From Hanleya hanleyi (taxonomy: Eukaryota > Mollusca > Polyplacophora > Lepidopleurida > Hanleyidae): DNA of 64,000 nt. The notes beneath the pieces are model-generated. The model had not been told where the DNA came from, ran no database searches, and saw only the letters and a list, made by a program, of their open reading frames with translations. The translations under genes were made by a program, and so were the position numbers. Positions 49,037 through 60,317 of this stretch are shown piece by piece (position 1 is the stretch's first letter; the number at the start of each line of letters is the position of its first letter). Location: the NCBI GenBank assembly GCA_036873755.1, contig JAVTVY010025416.1, positions 1-64,000 of the forward strand, in the 5' to 3' direction.

Positions 49037-49255
49037 TTGGACTTGTACTGGATTGTCAGATATGGTAAAAAAGATGGGGGGATTGCTGACCATAACTGTT
49101 CAAGGTGTGTAAGAACTACTGCTGGAGTGATCTGCAAAATCGCCCGCTCTGATGGCGGATTACAGATACACATTGATCCAATATATCGCGACGCTGTGAC
49201 CATTGAATGCAACGTGGAGAATATAGTCAATATTGGTTTGCAATGCGATTGTTGA
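49037..49255 (+). other. 72-codon open frame in a module relative
   Basis: The frame has a protein-like look: an RTTAGVICKIARSDGGLQIH stretch, then TIECNVENIVNIGLQCDC and TGA. Its last 60 bases are homologous to the young array units, where the same stretch (GCAACGTGGCAAAATATAG) is shifted by one base and not open. It may preserve a coding exon from which the modules decayed. I do not recognise the domain. A start at 49037 is arbitrary; splicing cannot be judged. Confidence 0.3.
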
Positions 49256-49629
49256 CATAAGGACTCTTGCAATCATATCAAGAAGAGATCACTTTTTCGA
49301 GGTGCTGGTTTATCTGGAGATTTTTTCACACATACTTTCCAACCGAGTAGATCCAGATAATGCCAGTCTCCCGCTTGTTGGACCATTATGCGTCTAGGAC
49401 TTTTTGCAGCATAATTAGTATCGATATGAACCTATGGCGTTCCGTGCACTTCAAAACATCAATAACCTGCGCCCTGCGTATCGGAGCAGATTTCCACTTT
49501 GAATGATTGAGGAGATAGCCTAGCTTCATAATTCATACTATCAGCACAGCGGGCGTCATAGAAATATTAAGACGAGTGATTTTTGAGTGTAACCGACAGG
49601 AATACTGATGCTTTTTCGTAAGGGGCCAT

Positions 49630-49893
49630 TATCAACAGTCCTTGTATAGATTTTAAGATTTCTAAGAGATTCTTTTGTTCCAGCAGCTACTTTAGAAGAT
49701 CTTTTTAGTCGGTTGAATGAAGTCTGTGTCTTAGGTTACTTGATAGAAATCGGTTTGTAGCATAATTTAATGTGTATGTTTTAATGTGTTGGATTACTAA
49801 GTTATTAATTATAAAATTTTGTTTGATCGTCGCTTTTGCTAAAATATTGCTGAACGCGACGTTAAACCCTAATTCTCTCTCCCTCTCTCTCTC
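49630..49893 (+). mobile_element. LINE 3' fragment, sense orientation
   Basis: It runs from GTCCTTGTATAGATTTTAAG through GAAGATCTTTTTAGTCGG, TTGATCGTCGC and GAACGCGACGTTAAACCC to a TCTCTC tail. Same region as the reverse of 45315-45500. Confidence 0.8.
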
Positions 49894-49984
49894 GTTTTCC
49901 TTCCAATCAAGATTTTCTCAAATTATCTTGATTACAAAACAATTCTCGACAATCACTCAGAATCTATATGAAATATTTGAGACG

Positions 49985-50123
49985 TGTGTGTGGCATTCCT
50001 GAACCGACGCACGGATTAACCCTATCCGGCCTGGCCAATTTGGGACCTGTCCAGGCCATTTCGCCCCCTCCCAATTATTTTTCTTATTACTTGAGCTAGG
50101 GAACTGAAACTTACCACACTCTC
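49985..50123. repeat. repeat D fragment, cut by a LINE tail
   Basis: CCTATCCGGCCTGGCCAATT and GGGACCTGTCCAGGCC match the start of the copy at 51955. The LINE tail at 50124 begins where the match stops. Confidence 0.6.
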
Positions 50124-50535
50124 AGGGAGAGAGAGAGAATTAAGGTTTAATGTCGCGTTCAGAAATATCTCAGCTATATAGCGACGATCAAACAAAATTC
50201 TAAGTACTCAATTCACTAACTCATGCAGTAATCCAACGCATTAAAACATACACACATTAAAACTTATGTAACAGCCCGATTTCTCTCAAATAACCCAAGA
50301 TGCAATCCTCCCTCACCCGACTAAATAGATCTTCCAAAGTAGTCGCTCGATAAAAAGCATCTCTTACAATCTTAAAATCTATGCATTCGATAAGAATATG
50401 TTTCACCGTGAGATCTTCACGGCATGGAATACACCTTGGGACTGGTTCCTTTTTCAGTAAATGTTCGTGAGTTTAATCGTGTATGGCCGATTCTACATGG
50501 TTTGATCGAATCTGGTTATATTCTAGTATATACAT
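50124..50535 (-). mobile_element. LINE 3' fragment
   Basis: Nearly identical to the first 330 bp of 45315-45975, with the GA microsatellite at 50124. It ends near TCTACATGGTTTGATCGAAT. A second very short tail in the same orientation lies at 50552-50600. Confidence 0.85.
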
Positions 50536-51349
50536 AATGCAAATTAAAGGGAGCGAGAGAGAAAGAATTAATGTTTTATGTCGCGTTCAGCAATATTTGG
50601 CTGGCATTGATGCTTAGCCTACATATTAAGGACTGCTGATAGGACAAGGCGAAGAAAGCCGTAGTTTCACACATATTCATCCGTTCGATATAATAACTGT
50701 CCATGCCATTCTTTCGATGGGGATATTTTCATTACGCGGTCAATATTTTGTCTCATTCTGTCCACATCTAACCACACTGGACATTTCTTGATAAATGAGC
50801 ATATTTACGAACAGAATATTTATGGCTTCATGCAGCAGCCTGGTTCTTAACATACAAATCTAAGTTTTGAATGATCTGGGCTACTTGGGATCTACTCCTG
50901 CGTGTCTGGCAGTCCTATAAAAACATCGCTGTCGCGAGGAGGTCGCTTATCTGAGTTTTTATCATGTTTTTTTTTAGGCGGAGTAGATAGGAACGGCCTT
51001 GGCGGCTTGTTAAACCGTTATCCATCATAGTTTAATTGCACCACAGCACCCCTGATAGTTTATTGATGTCCTCTTTTGTTGCTTTATGGCTATTCTATAT
51101 TATATTTTGGGAATATCGATAATCTTTGGCGTCATGCCAAAACCGGGCGAAAGCACATTTCTAAATGATTAAGGCTCGTATAATTGATTAATACTTCATA
51201 CTCTTGACACTAGGGTCGTAAGGGAAATATCAAAAAGAGAAAAGAATGGGTCTTTAAGCCCTGTTGGCAATGAACTAGCCATCTGCTAAAATACTGTTGA
51301 ATTGCGGCAGGCATCGAACGGCTGTTGATCGTTTCTCTCTTGAATTCTT

Positions 51350-51950
51350 GAAGAAAGGGTCAGATGCACGAAAAACAGCTCTGACATGGAGAATTTATTT
51401 CTTCCGCTTATACTCCCACATGTGTATTATAATGATTATTAAAAAAGCGTAGCCTTATATGTATTCACTTTGTAAAAATTTTGGGGTGCAGTTCTAACAC
51501 GGAAGGACTGAGACGGCAATAGCTAAAGCAGGATACATCTAAATACAACCACCCTTCTATAGAGCCGCGACATTCGGTGAAGAGAGTCATATATATTACA
51601 CAGTCAATATATTCTATTTGTATTCCATCCACGCAGAGCCAGTACTTAGGCTTGTCAGATAAGATAAAGTCTGTTATCCACAGAATATTTATAGCTCCAA
51701 GCAGCAGCTTACTTCCTAATATGAATTACTTGAAGTGATTGAAGTCGTTGATGGGGCAGCACACCGCCTCTGCAATATGGAACGACATTCATCGCCGACA
51801 GTTTCTCTAAGTTATCAATGCATTAAACTCATGAGTCAAGATTTATCATTATATTAATAAGAATAATATAATTTTGTCGTCGTGCCTCACACTGCCTTGT
51901 AGGGCAAATTATTACGAATATCCACTCGAACAAATGTCCCCAAGCGTGTG
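51350..51950. other. no gene recognised
   Basis: AT-rich; no coding signal. A 64-codon minus frame at 51829-52023 overlaps repeat D and is not credible. Confidence 0.5.
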
Positions 51951-51954
51951 GTAA

Positions 51955-52440
51955 CGAGGTTAACTGTATCTGATCTGGGTGATTTGGAACCTGTCCTGGT
52001 CTTGGGGGGCCATTTTGACACACCTAAATATTTTCTTACCTCTTAGGCGTGGGGATGAACCTTACGACACTATACACCTAGGACAAGCTCTATCACAAAA
52101 TGTAAAATAAAACCAAGATAACCTCCGAGATGACGTCACAGTAACATCATTTTGAAAAATGGCATTTTTGGTCGATTTGTTCGTCAGATTTTTCATTTTT
52201 TTAATTATGCGTTTTCTTCGGAAAAACTGCATGATAAATTAGTAATTAATAATCTGATGTGAAATAAAATAGAAAATCGGGAATTTTGAATAAAAATGAC
52301 GAAAATACCACATGACGGGCATTTTTAATTTACCCATGATCTTTTTCTTGAGGGGTTATGCTAACAGGCTCTAAATGATCCCAATATGATAATCCTGAAG
52401 TACTGGAGCATCAGCTCTCAATTCTTCGTCTTTCTGGAGA
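51955..52440 (+). repeat. repeat D
   Basis: Starts GATCTGGGTGATTTGG and GAACCTGTCCTGG, includes GATGACGTCACAGTAACATC, TTAGTAATTAATAATCTGAT and GGGGTTATGCTAACAGG. Relatives at 49985 (start only) and 13480-13870 (inverted). Confidence 0.65.
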
Positions 52441-52447
52441 TAGAACA

Positions 52448-52655
52448 GAAAGTTTCGTACTTTGGAAGATCTTTTTAGTCAAGTAAAAGAAGATTGTATT
52501 TTAGATTATTTGAGAGAGATCGGTTTGTTGTATAAATTTTAATGTATGTACATGTTTTTAATACTGAGTTATTAACTTAAAGACTTAGAATTGATCGTCG
52601 CTATATAGCTGAAATATTGCTGAACGCGACATTACACCTTAATTCTCTCTCTAAC
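52448..52655 (+). mobile_element. LINE 3' fragment, sense orientation
   Basis: GTACTTTGGAAGATCTTTTT, then TTGATCGTCGCTATATAGCT, GAACGCGACATTACACCTTA and TCTCTCTC. 5' end truncated next to repeat D. Confidence 0.85.
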
Positions 52656-52699
52656 GGGGTCCCCCACACCAGGCCTGGTAGGGTTGATGCTAGTCAGCA

Positions 52700-53193
52700 G
52701 TGGACAATACGGGCAAACATCAATTAATAGTGTACAATGATGTCAATGCTAATCACGGATTGTCGATGAGGTCAAACATTTACCAGGATTTGGCAACCGA
52801 GTCCATGTCGGATCGGGCATCAAGGCATAGACTGAGCATTAGGGATATGAATGCTCGTCATGCTAACCAACGAGACAAAACGACGACGATGCTAGAATGA
52901 TAAGGTTGAAAAGTCTATCGACAAACTAGTATATCGTCTGACTGGGATCTATCGTCCTTCACATCATGGAGGTAATAACGACATGTATAGAGGCGGCATT
53001 TCTCCAACCTAAATGGTTCTATGTTTAGGACGTATAGCTGAACAAGTGACGTTCTCCCATGACGTCATTGAACAGATCCGTACAAGATTAGATTGGTCTG
53101 TGCCTGCTCCTATATCCGATGGTGGTATATAGCCACCTGGCGGCAGGAAGAGAGAACCAGGTGTGTCGTCTTCGTCGGGGTCCAAAGATTAAA
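52700..53193 (+). pseudogene. possible decayed coding fragment, family unknown
   Basis: A 66-codon frame (52700-52900) includes VYNDVNANHGLSMRSN and SIRDMNARHANQRDKTTTML. A second open piece near 53090-53190 reads VPAPISDGG and RKREPGVSSSSGSKD before a stop. Amino-acid use looks protein-like and the pieces may be one broken ORF, perhaps a retroelement's first product. I do not recognise it. Confidence 0.3.
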
Positions 53194-53466
53194 TGTTTAG
53201 GAGTGTACGCTGCATTCCATATAGCATTTTCTAACAGTTGTGTTAATATCTTCCCGATATGAACGATTGGTCAAAACCAAATATTATAGCCACTTATGAA
53301 AACAAGTTCATCTGAGTCTGTCGAAGTTATTTTATAGGATTTGTAGGATCATTTATCAACTTGAGGGCTCATAGACCGGATATTTTATAGCCATGTGATG
53401 GAAGAATCGTCGCTTTCTGTGTGAAGAGCAATAACGATTTTTTTAGAGAACGCCGGATAACTTATC

Positions 53467-53663
53467 ACAGTATTTTCGTTATCTTGGGATAACATCATCT
53501 CAGAACAGCACAAATTTTAGTGCTGAAAAATTGGAGAGAGCCGGGACTCGAACCAGCGACCCCAGAGTCAGGCACCCAATCGCCAGCACTGTATGTCGGC
53601 GATCTAAACCACACGTTTGTGCTGTTCTGAGATGGTGTTAGCCCAAGATAACGAAAATACTGT
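53467..53663. mobile_element. foldback element with tRNA-like core
   Basis: Perfectly placed 48-bp arms (53467-53514 and 53616-53663) are inverted complements with 2 mismatches, starting ACAGTATTTTCG. Between them lies about 100 bp with a tRNA-like sequence on the minus strand. No transposase. No clear target-site duplication at the edges. Confidence 0.85.
53532..53620 (-). pseudogene. tRNA-like sequence (not a working tRNA)
   Basis: The minus strand has an exact B-box GGTTCGAGTCC (53544-53554) and an A-box relative TGGTTTAGATCG. The 3' end is GGCTCTCTCCA. The T-stem pairs at only about 3 of 5 positions and the acceptor stem is not found, so it is a relic or a SINE-type promoter head. Confidence 0.65.
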
Positions 53664-53679
53664 TATATGGTCACTTTCT

Positions 53680-56600
53680 AAATGATAAAAAGCATAAACT
53701 TCTCACAGGTTATCTTTTGGAATAAGTTTTTCAATTAAACCATGCACACTTCCACATAATGTTTATATGTGTTTTGTTCCCTGTTGAACTTCAAACGTAA
53801 GGTACAATCGACTATTTACCTAATTGCATGTTTTATCTCAAATCATATGAGTGATGAAGCAACTGAATTGGGATGTTTTTGAAAAATGTTCAAAAGCATT
53901 TTAATCTCGTAAAGCCTTCTATACATATTGTCGACAAGACAAACGCCAGTTTCTCCTTTACAGAAACTCCTACATCAAAGATAAATAGCTTGGTACGAAG
54001 CTGTGAAGCGTGAGCAACCCCTGGGGTGATAATGGACCGAGCGTTGCTGGATTACAATGAGATTTCACAGAGTACATCCGCAGACACCTGAGGGCGTTCT
54101 TCTATTAGCGTCCTTAAGAAAAATAATTTATTTACCACACTCGTTAGCAAGCTGAGATATCTCAGCATGAAAGCTCTGCGCTGTAGACATAGTTTATAGA
54201 AAGTTGTATACACTCTCTAATTCTTAATGGAAAACCATCAAACATTAGAAGACAGCTTTACCCCCCTCTCTCGCTATTTTTTTTTTGGTACGTTTTGATG
54301 ATCAGGGCACATAATTTCTCTTCCCTTCTCTCTGCTGTAAAAAAATTGGGAAAGTTCTACGCTCTGCAATTGTGCACAGCGAAGACATACGACACAGAAT
54401 CTGGGAGTCTTATTAGATCCGCCCTCGTTGTGTCGAGGGCGATCTCATTTTCAGGGTATATTCACAGGCGGCGGCCTTGAGGAGAGACAGGTATTAAAGC
54501 GACATAAACGTTCATACAGGTCTAATCGGGTACATATAATATGTCCATACTAGTTTTTTAGTTACATTTATCACAAAGAAATATTGTCGTGGTTTGGTCA
54601 GTGCCATACATTACACCGCCATTCGCCCCTGGAGATAGACTGTCCCAGTCGCCGCTTTGGAGATAGACTGTCCCAGTCGCCGCTTTGAAGATTTGAATTC
54701 GACGATGACGGCGTATTTGACAGTCACATTTCATTGGTCGTTGAAATAACGAAACTCCCTATAGTCGGTTTCTGTTAGATCCGAAGCTCCGAAAACGATA
54801 GCACACGTTGACATTTCATCTCGCAAACTTTTACACGATGAAAGATGGAACTGTTAAACAGACAAAAGAGAATGTAGCCGACAATCTTCTCATTGCTGAA
54901 TTTGGGCGGTTTAATGTCATCCCACAAGTGACTGTTTGGTGATATGTTGATCGCTATACGCTGCGACTTTGACGCATTTCAGAGTGCATATGCGAATGGT
55001 TTGGGTTAAAAGATGGAAAACAGCTACTTCCGAATCACTCAATATCTCAGCTTATACTGAAATCTGTTGTGTGAAAAAAGGATACTTTTTTTTACAATAA
55101 TGCATTCAACAGATTTATTTTCTCTTGTGAGAGGCAAAACAATACTAATCAAAATGGATATCTCAGTTCAAGTTAAAACAATTACCTTCTCATAAATTTG
55201 AAATCACAGCCAACAGAAAAACGCATTATTTCCCCGGGCTGAAAAGTCGTGAATCGCTTGCATATCGCCCCAATGAAGAAATATCATTGATATGCATTTG
55301 TGATGACGTTTACCTGTAGATTAAGTTCTATCTGCACCCTCATTGAGCTGACAAAATGGTGTCTCTGTGTAACATGTACACGCGGAAATTATATTTGATT
55401 GGATTGCTGTTCAGGAAGGCAGGTGCTTGGATCCCATTCTTTATATTATTATATTCTGGCTGAAGTAAATATGGGTATTCCAGTAACAAACTCGGGTCCG
55501 AATATTATCACCTTCGTAGTATATTGCCGAAACCAAAAAAGGACAACTCTCAATTCCCTGAACAGTGAATAGATCAGAACAATGCTCTATAATAGCTGAG
55601 CACCATTGTCAATCAATATATCATAGACAGAGATGCGTAATAATACTTATTGTTGGACAAAATGACGTGATATTGGACAATTGTTGGTAGGAACTACTTT
55701 TTGTTTACACATTTACATACGACTGGTGTGAAAACAACATGCCAGTGGCATGGCCAGGATGCTAGTGATCATCCAATGACAACAAAGTAGATGGTATGAC
55801 ATTGTGAAGTCTCGTTCTGGGCTAAGTGAAGGGACTCGCATGTACGTTTCTTTCCTTCATATACGTTCAGGGTCCGTCCATACACAAGTGTATAACCAGT
55901 GAAGACTTTCTCCAAAGTTGTACCTCTTCTGACTGCGATTGCAGCGGAGATAAATAAAAATTGCGAATACTTCTCAACTGTATCAAAACATCAGAAAGAA
56001 ACCGACATTTGTAGGATAATATTATCCAGTCCTCACTCAATGAATGTTTTGGAGGGGTTAAGCCATTTGCATTTAACATGATCATGATTATGCGAGGCCT
56101 GAATAGTACAATTTGCTGTTTGTACAGCCTAACAACGTCTGATTTCCCTAAACATTCGTTTTTCCCAATGATGTATCAATAACATTTGTCACTCAGCTTA
56201 ATTAAAATAATCTCATTTTTCAGGCCTAAATTAGTTAAACCTGTGGCAAGAGGTTGCGCCGGTAGGAGAAATGAATCATGATGAGTGCTTAACATGCTAT
56301 GCCATATTCGTCCACCATAGCACCAGCGGAATGTTCCTTGTTATGGACTTCCTTTAACATGTCATGAACTATGCCCGATAATTCCTTGCGATTTTATGGA
56401 ATAGACCGGTTTTTCTATAGTTAAGTCATGTGCTGAGGATTTTGTTCAGTAAATTGGTAAATATATTACCGTGATCGAAGCTTGTCTGACATGCATTTTG
56501 ACTCACGAAGATAATTCGTTATACCCCTTGACTTATGATTGATCAATGGAGCGGATTTGCGACACATGGGAAAGCCATTTACAAACGCTAGAATGGGTCA

Positions 56601-57085
56601 CAACTGGCTTGCGAATGCGAGAATCGACACTTAGATCTAACCGCGTTGGCTCTACTACTCTTTATTTCGAATCGTATCCGAGCTACCGGCGTTCGCAAGG
56701 AACAAAACACGAATTCAATACGGGTTCATTTCAAAAGAATTAGGCTATGGCCCTTGAGAATATAGCGTCTAAGGCTGAGCGGTAGTTACCGATTTATCAG
56801 TCTGATCCAGCGCTCTGCTCGTCTTTGCCCTTTATCATTTTCAAGCATTATACTAAATACAGCCTCAAATGTGATTATTAAATAAGTAGGGACATTTTGA
56901 AGAGGATACCAACCAGTGGCAAATAAATGACGAGAAGCATTTCTACATGCACATTTGAATACATATTTGGGAAACGATTTTTTCCCTCCAATACTAATTA
57001 GTTTTAATCAAGGCAGTGATCTTACAGATGAGTACTTAATGAGCATAGATGTTATCATACTTTATCGCTCCTCATCAAATTCAAT
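53680..57085. other. mostly unique sequence, no gene recognised
   Basis: It contains a 28-bp direct duplication (54631-54658 and 54659-54686, GGAGATAGACTGTCCCAGTC core) and a 7-bp hairpin GCCCTCG/CGAGGGC (54422-54441). Open frames at 54295-54480, 55867-56085 and 56546-56743 have no recognisable domain. None of the window's repeat families was seen here. Confidence 0.5.
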
Positions 57086-57091
57086 TTTGAC

Positions 57092-58291
57092 ATGTATTCA
57101 AGGTGTCGTGTGTTTAACGACTATAATATGAGGAAGCTTCGACTTCCACTTCAGCTTCGACTTAACACACCCAACAGTATACATAGCTTACGCACAGTTC
57201 TGTATGCGTTACCTATGAGAGCTTTAGATCGAATAGCCAGAGATATACAAAAATCTGCGTCTTCAGGAAATATAATACCACCAAAAATCAGTAAAGTATG
57301 TCAAGATATAACGTATATTCGGTTGTATCGTCCAGTGAACATAATCGAAACATCTCAAGATCGGCTTTTTCTTGAAACTCAACTACTTAGATAAAGGACT
57401 GGACATTATTAATTTACCTCGAATCCTGAATGATCCAGAGGTACGCAACGCTGTACCAAATTATTTTAAGTTCACAGAACCTCCTTGCATTTCATATAAG
57501 TATACTAAATCTATAGCCACCAAAATATTCAATTACTCCAATGCTGTCAAGGAGTTTGACTGGAACTTATACACGTCAGGAGGCTATAATTGTGATTGTG
57601 AATCGTCGAACTTTATCTATACACCATGCAAACATGTTGTGACTGGTGACCTTGATGTGGTGAGTGATAAGGACCTGAAATTACTCCTGATGAAAGGACC
57701 TAAATATAGAGAGCCGAGAAGAATAAATCTGAAGGCCGACCAGAAGATAGTCCTGTCTGCATTAGAACAGTACCTCTTTGATTGGTCGAAGCGAGAAAAA
57801 GTTAAACCTACAGTACTCGCTGATTGGCTGGACCTCACCAAAAGCAAGGTCGTTGAAACAATCCGCCATATTGACAGAAGTACTCTTCCCCAAGCAAAAC
57901 AAGTACTGAGAAACCTCAATTCGCAAGAAGTTCTTGCAAATCGCCAGAGTAGATTCGTCATCGTCCCAGCAGACAAAGCTCCAATAATATAATATTCATA
58001 TGTAAATATTACTATTACCAGGTGCTGGTTAAAGAATTGAGTGTAGACATATCATCAACAAATACATCTACTTACTCCCAAACATCTTTTACTCTAGAAG
58101 ATTTATTTAACATTCACAAAACGTTTCTCAATTTCAATCAACGTCACAAAACATTGTTGCAGAAACTTATAAAACAGGGCTATTCCACCAAGCGCCTCCA
58201 CTCAAAGTTCGTCAAATTTGGCGATACATATCGCATGCTGATAGTAAAATACGAACGTAGCGTGCAAGATCTACGGCGTTACGTTTCGTAA
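57092..58291 (+). pseudogene. RT-A coding region, internally deleted
   Basis: The longest RT-A copy. An N-terminal stretch runs from about 57092 (RVFNDYNMRKLRLPLQL), with a frame change near 57380. From 57372 come YNCDCESSNFIYTPCKHVVT, GPKYREPRRINLKADQK, DWSKREKVKPTVLADWL and RFVIVPADKAP, the front region of this reverse-transcriptase family. A one-base loss near 57985 shifts the frame. The C-terminal frame then has ELSVDISSTNTSTYSQTS. After that the core reverse transcriptase (including RYIDDLL) is missing: the frame jumps to QRHKTLLQKLIKQGYSTKRL and ends RRYVS at 58291. It cannot be functional. Confidence 0.85.
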
Positions 58292-58690
58292 CTTGTGTCT
58301 AATTTCGCTTATCCCGGGGCTAGGGGCCGTATGAACCCATGTACTCCAAGATCCTCATGGTGCTCATATGAACAGTAACAATCAAAGCGTGACTGAGATA
58401 CATCATTCTCTAGATAACGACTTTACAACGATTATTATGGATTAAGAATACTGATCAGCGATACGGATTTTATATATTTGGAACATCATGATGTCTTGAC
58501 CGCTTCTCTCTTGCAGAAAACTAGCCTATGTTTATGTATACTATGATTGTCTTTTTGAATTTGGTCCTAATACTCTTATATGGATATGGAATAGATCTTT
58601 GGATTATGGACGCGGGTATTCTTTAATGGACGACGGCTGAATTATGAATGACGGACCAGACGCTTGTATTTGAAGCTTGTCATTACCAAT
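58292..58690 (+). mobile_element. RT-A 3' untranslated region and end
   Basis: CCCGGGGCTAGGGGCCGTAT, ATCAAAGCGTGACTGAG, ATACTGATCAGCGATACGG, TTTATGTATACTATGATTG, and the terminal box ATGGACGACGGCTGAATTAT. About 25 bp are missing in the CATGATGTCTTG-to-CTCTCTTGCAG part compared with other copies. Confidence 0.8.
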
Positions 58691-58732
58691 ATTCAGCCGT
58701 CGTCCATTCAAGAATTTCCGCGTCCATAATCC
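58601..58732. repeat. inverted pair of RT-A terminal boxes
   Basis: 58601-58643 and 58688-58732 are inverted relatives, GGATTATGGACGCG...GGACGACGGCTGAAT against ATTCAGCCGTCGTCC...CGCGTCCATAATCC, separated by about 45 bp. A second RT-A end in reverse orientation therefore abuts the first. Confidence 0.85.
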
Positions 58733-58811
58733 AATATGGCACTTCGAATATCTTACCCAAGTGAAACTCCCAGAGGAGAAAAAAAAGACAATTCGAGTTT
58801 GTAGATTTAAC

Positions 58812-59060
58812 TTACGACGAATATTCCAGAATGACGCTGATTTGCAATTGTGCGCTCTCCTCAGATACACTCTCACAGCGAACGGCAATAACCCTCGATA
58901 TATATGAACTATCGAAATATATGTCCCCAAGAGCGCGTACTAAATGTTCCCCTGGTCCCATGCCATTCACCAAATCGATACCACAAAAGTAGCCAAACGT
59001 TTTCATGATTGGCATCAAATTCTGCATCTGCTTACGAAACCCTTCTCTCGTGGTTACTCT
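58812..59060 (-). CDS. candidate exon, protein not recognised
   Basis: A minus-strand open stretch reads VTTREGFRKQMQNLMPIMK, then TFGYFCGIDLVNGMGPGEHL and VRALGDIYFDSSYI. The Gly-rich content and raised GC stand out from the neighbouring sequence. A possible acceptor (CATTGTAG) precedes it, and a possible donor (GTGAGA) follows within IAVR; without splicing the frame ends at 58812. It could belong to a gene on this strand, possibly upstream of the neuroligin-like exons, but it matches no part of a neuroligin I know. Chance cannot be excluded. Confidence 0.3.
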   Translation of the reverse strand, partial: RVTTREGFRKQMQNLMPIMKTFGYFCGIDLVNGMGPGEHLVRALGDIYFDSSYISRVIAVRCESVSEESAQLQISVILEYSS

Positions 59061-59064
59061 ACAA

Positions 59065-60315
59065 TGTTTTTTGTTTCACGTTCTTTATTCAAACCTTGTG
59101 CTGCTATATGATTTACTTGTTCTTCTATATAACGGGATGGTATATTCGAACGTATATGTGTTATAGACATTTCAGGTACCCCTGCTCGACTACACCAGTA
59201 TTTTGATAAAGTTGCACGAGCCCACGACTATGGCTGCAATTATTCTTGGACAAACAAACGAACGAAGCCACAGAATGCCCTCTAATACTTTTTCATAAGT
59301 AGCATTTTCCTTAAGTGAAACTAAATGTATATTTAAGCCAATGTATCAGTGAAAGCTCGTGTTAATGAGTGTAACCTCAAAGCCTACAATATGAAATCTT
59401 CAACTACATGTCGGTAAACATATTAAAGGTATATTGCCATGCTTCAAACGCAACGTGAGCCTCTGCAATAAGTAGTCCTCGTACAAAATAAGTGGTACCA
59501 TCTAAACAAACACGCTTGAGGATTATTGATAACGGCTTCAGACACTCATGGCATTGACTGTATGTAAATACAGTATCCCAGAGATGGCAAGGTAGTACTT
59601 TTGGAGATAGGTCCTACCTTGAATACGAAATGAACGTCTTTAACATGTGCAGTAATATAGATATCGCCGGTTCGTTTTCTTCTCGTGTGTCGATCACGTG
59701 ATATACAGATCGAATTTCGGTCGTTTGGCGTCATAAGATTCGTATGGAGCACGCTAGTTTTTCATTGATATCGTCTGTTCAAATTATACAATATCTACCG
59801 GGATCAACCTGCAAAAGTTCGTTTTTATAAACATTCTCATTGACTCCAATGTTATTATTGCTATCTTCCAAATTCCCCCAAGTGAAGTCCCATATGACCT
59901 CGACCGAATGTCATCCAAAATGTACCAGACAACCTGCAAGTCCAGAATACATTTCTTCTTTCAAATACTTGTGGCGCACAAATTGTAAAAGATTAAAGAC
60001 TTGGCACAGGACATGCAAATATAATTGATGATATGATTTTAAGATTAACATTTGTAATAATACATTTCATATTATAAAAGAGACTGTAAAGATAACAACT
60101 GTATTTACACGAATATCATATACAGGTCTTTCTGGTTTTATTCCATGTTCGGTTTAGCATATTTCCAGAATAATATGATCATTTTATCGTTTGCGTTTTT
60201 AAAGGTTTTTCCCCGAGATTTATTCTTTCTGGTGGTTTTAGGGCCTACATGTATGTGTGTTTAAGTTCACATTGAGTGTAAACTTAACTACACATAATAA
60301 ATAGACCAGGCAGAC
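59065..60315. other. no gene recognised
   Basis: A plus frame at 59840-60028 has a hydrophobic start (MTPMLLLLSS) and four Cys but is only 62 codons; a minus frame at 59546-59752 is similar in size. Neither shows a known motif. Confidence 0.4.
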
Positions 60316-60317
60316 TC

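Larger units (their letters stand above)
46971..51345 (+). repeat. older, strongly diverged copies of the array modules
   Basis: Decayed relatives of the unit landmarks are recognised in order: 46971-47060 (a GGAATGGGTATGTAATAAATC block), 48480-48680 (ACTGACTTGCACGGAAG), 49160-49270 (a GAATGCAACGTGG block), 49290-49560 (TGCTGGTTTATCTGG, CCATTATGCGTC), and 50930-51240 (AACCGTTATCCATC, GGGAATATCGATAA, TACTCTTGACACTAGGG). Later LINE, RT-A and repeat B copies lie between them. They suggest that duplication here began long before the young units. Confidence 0.6.

Noticed and set aside
53532..53620. A functional tRNA gene
   Set aside because: The T-stem is poorly paired, no acceptor stem is found, and the sequence sits inside a foldback element.
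54422..54441. GCCCTCG/CGAGGGC hairpin as a terminator or regulatory RNA
   Set aside because: A 7-bp stem is expected by chance in a sequence this long.
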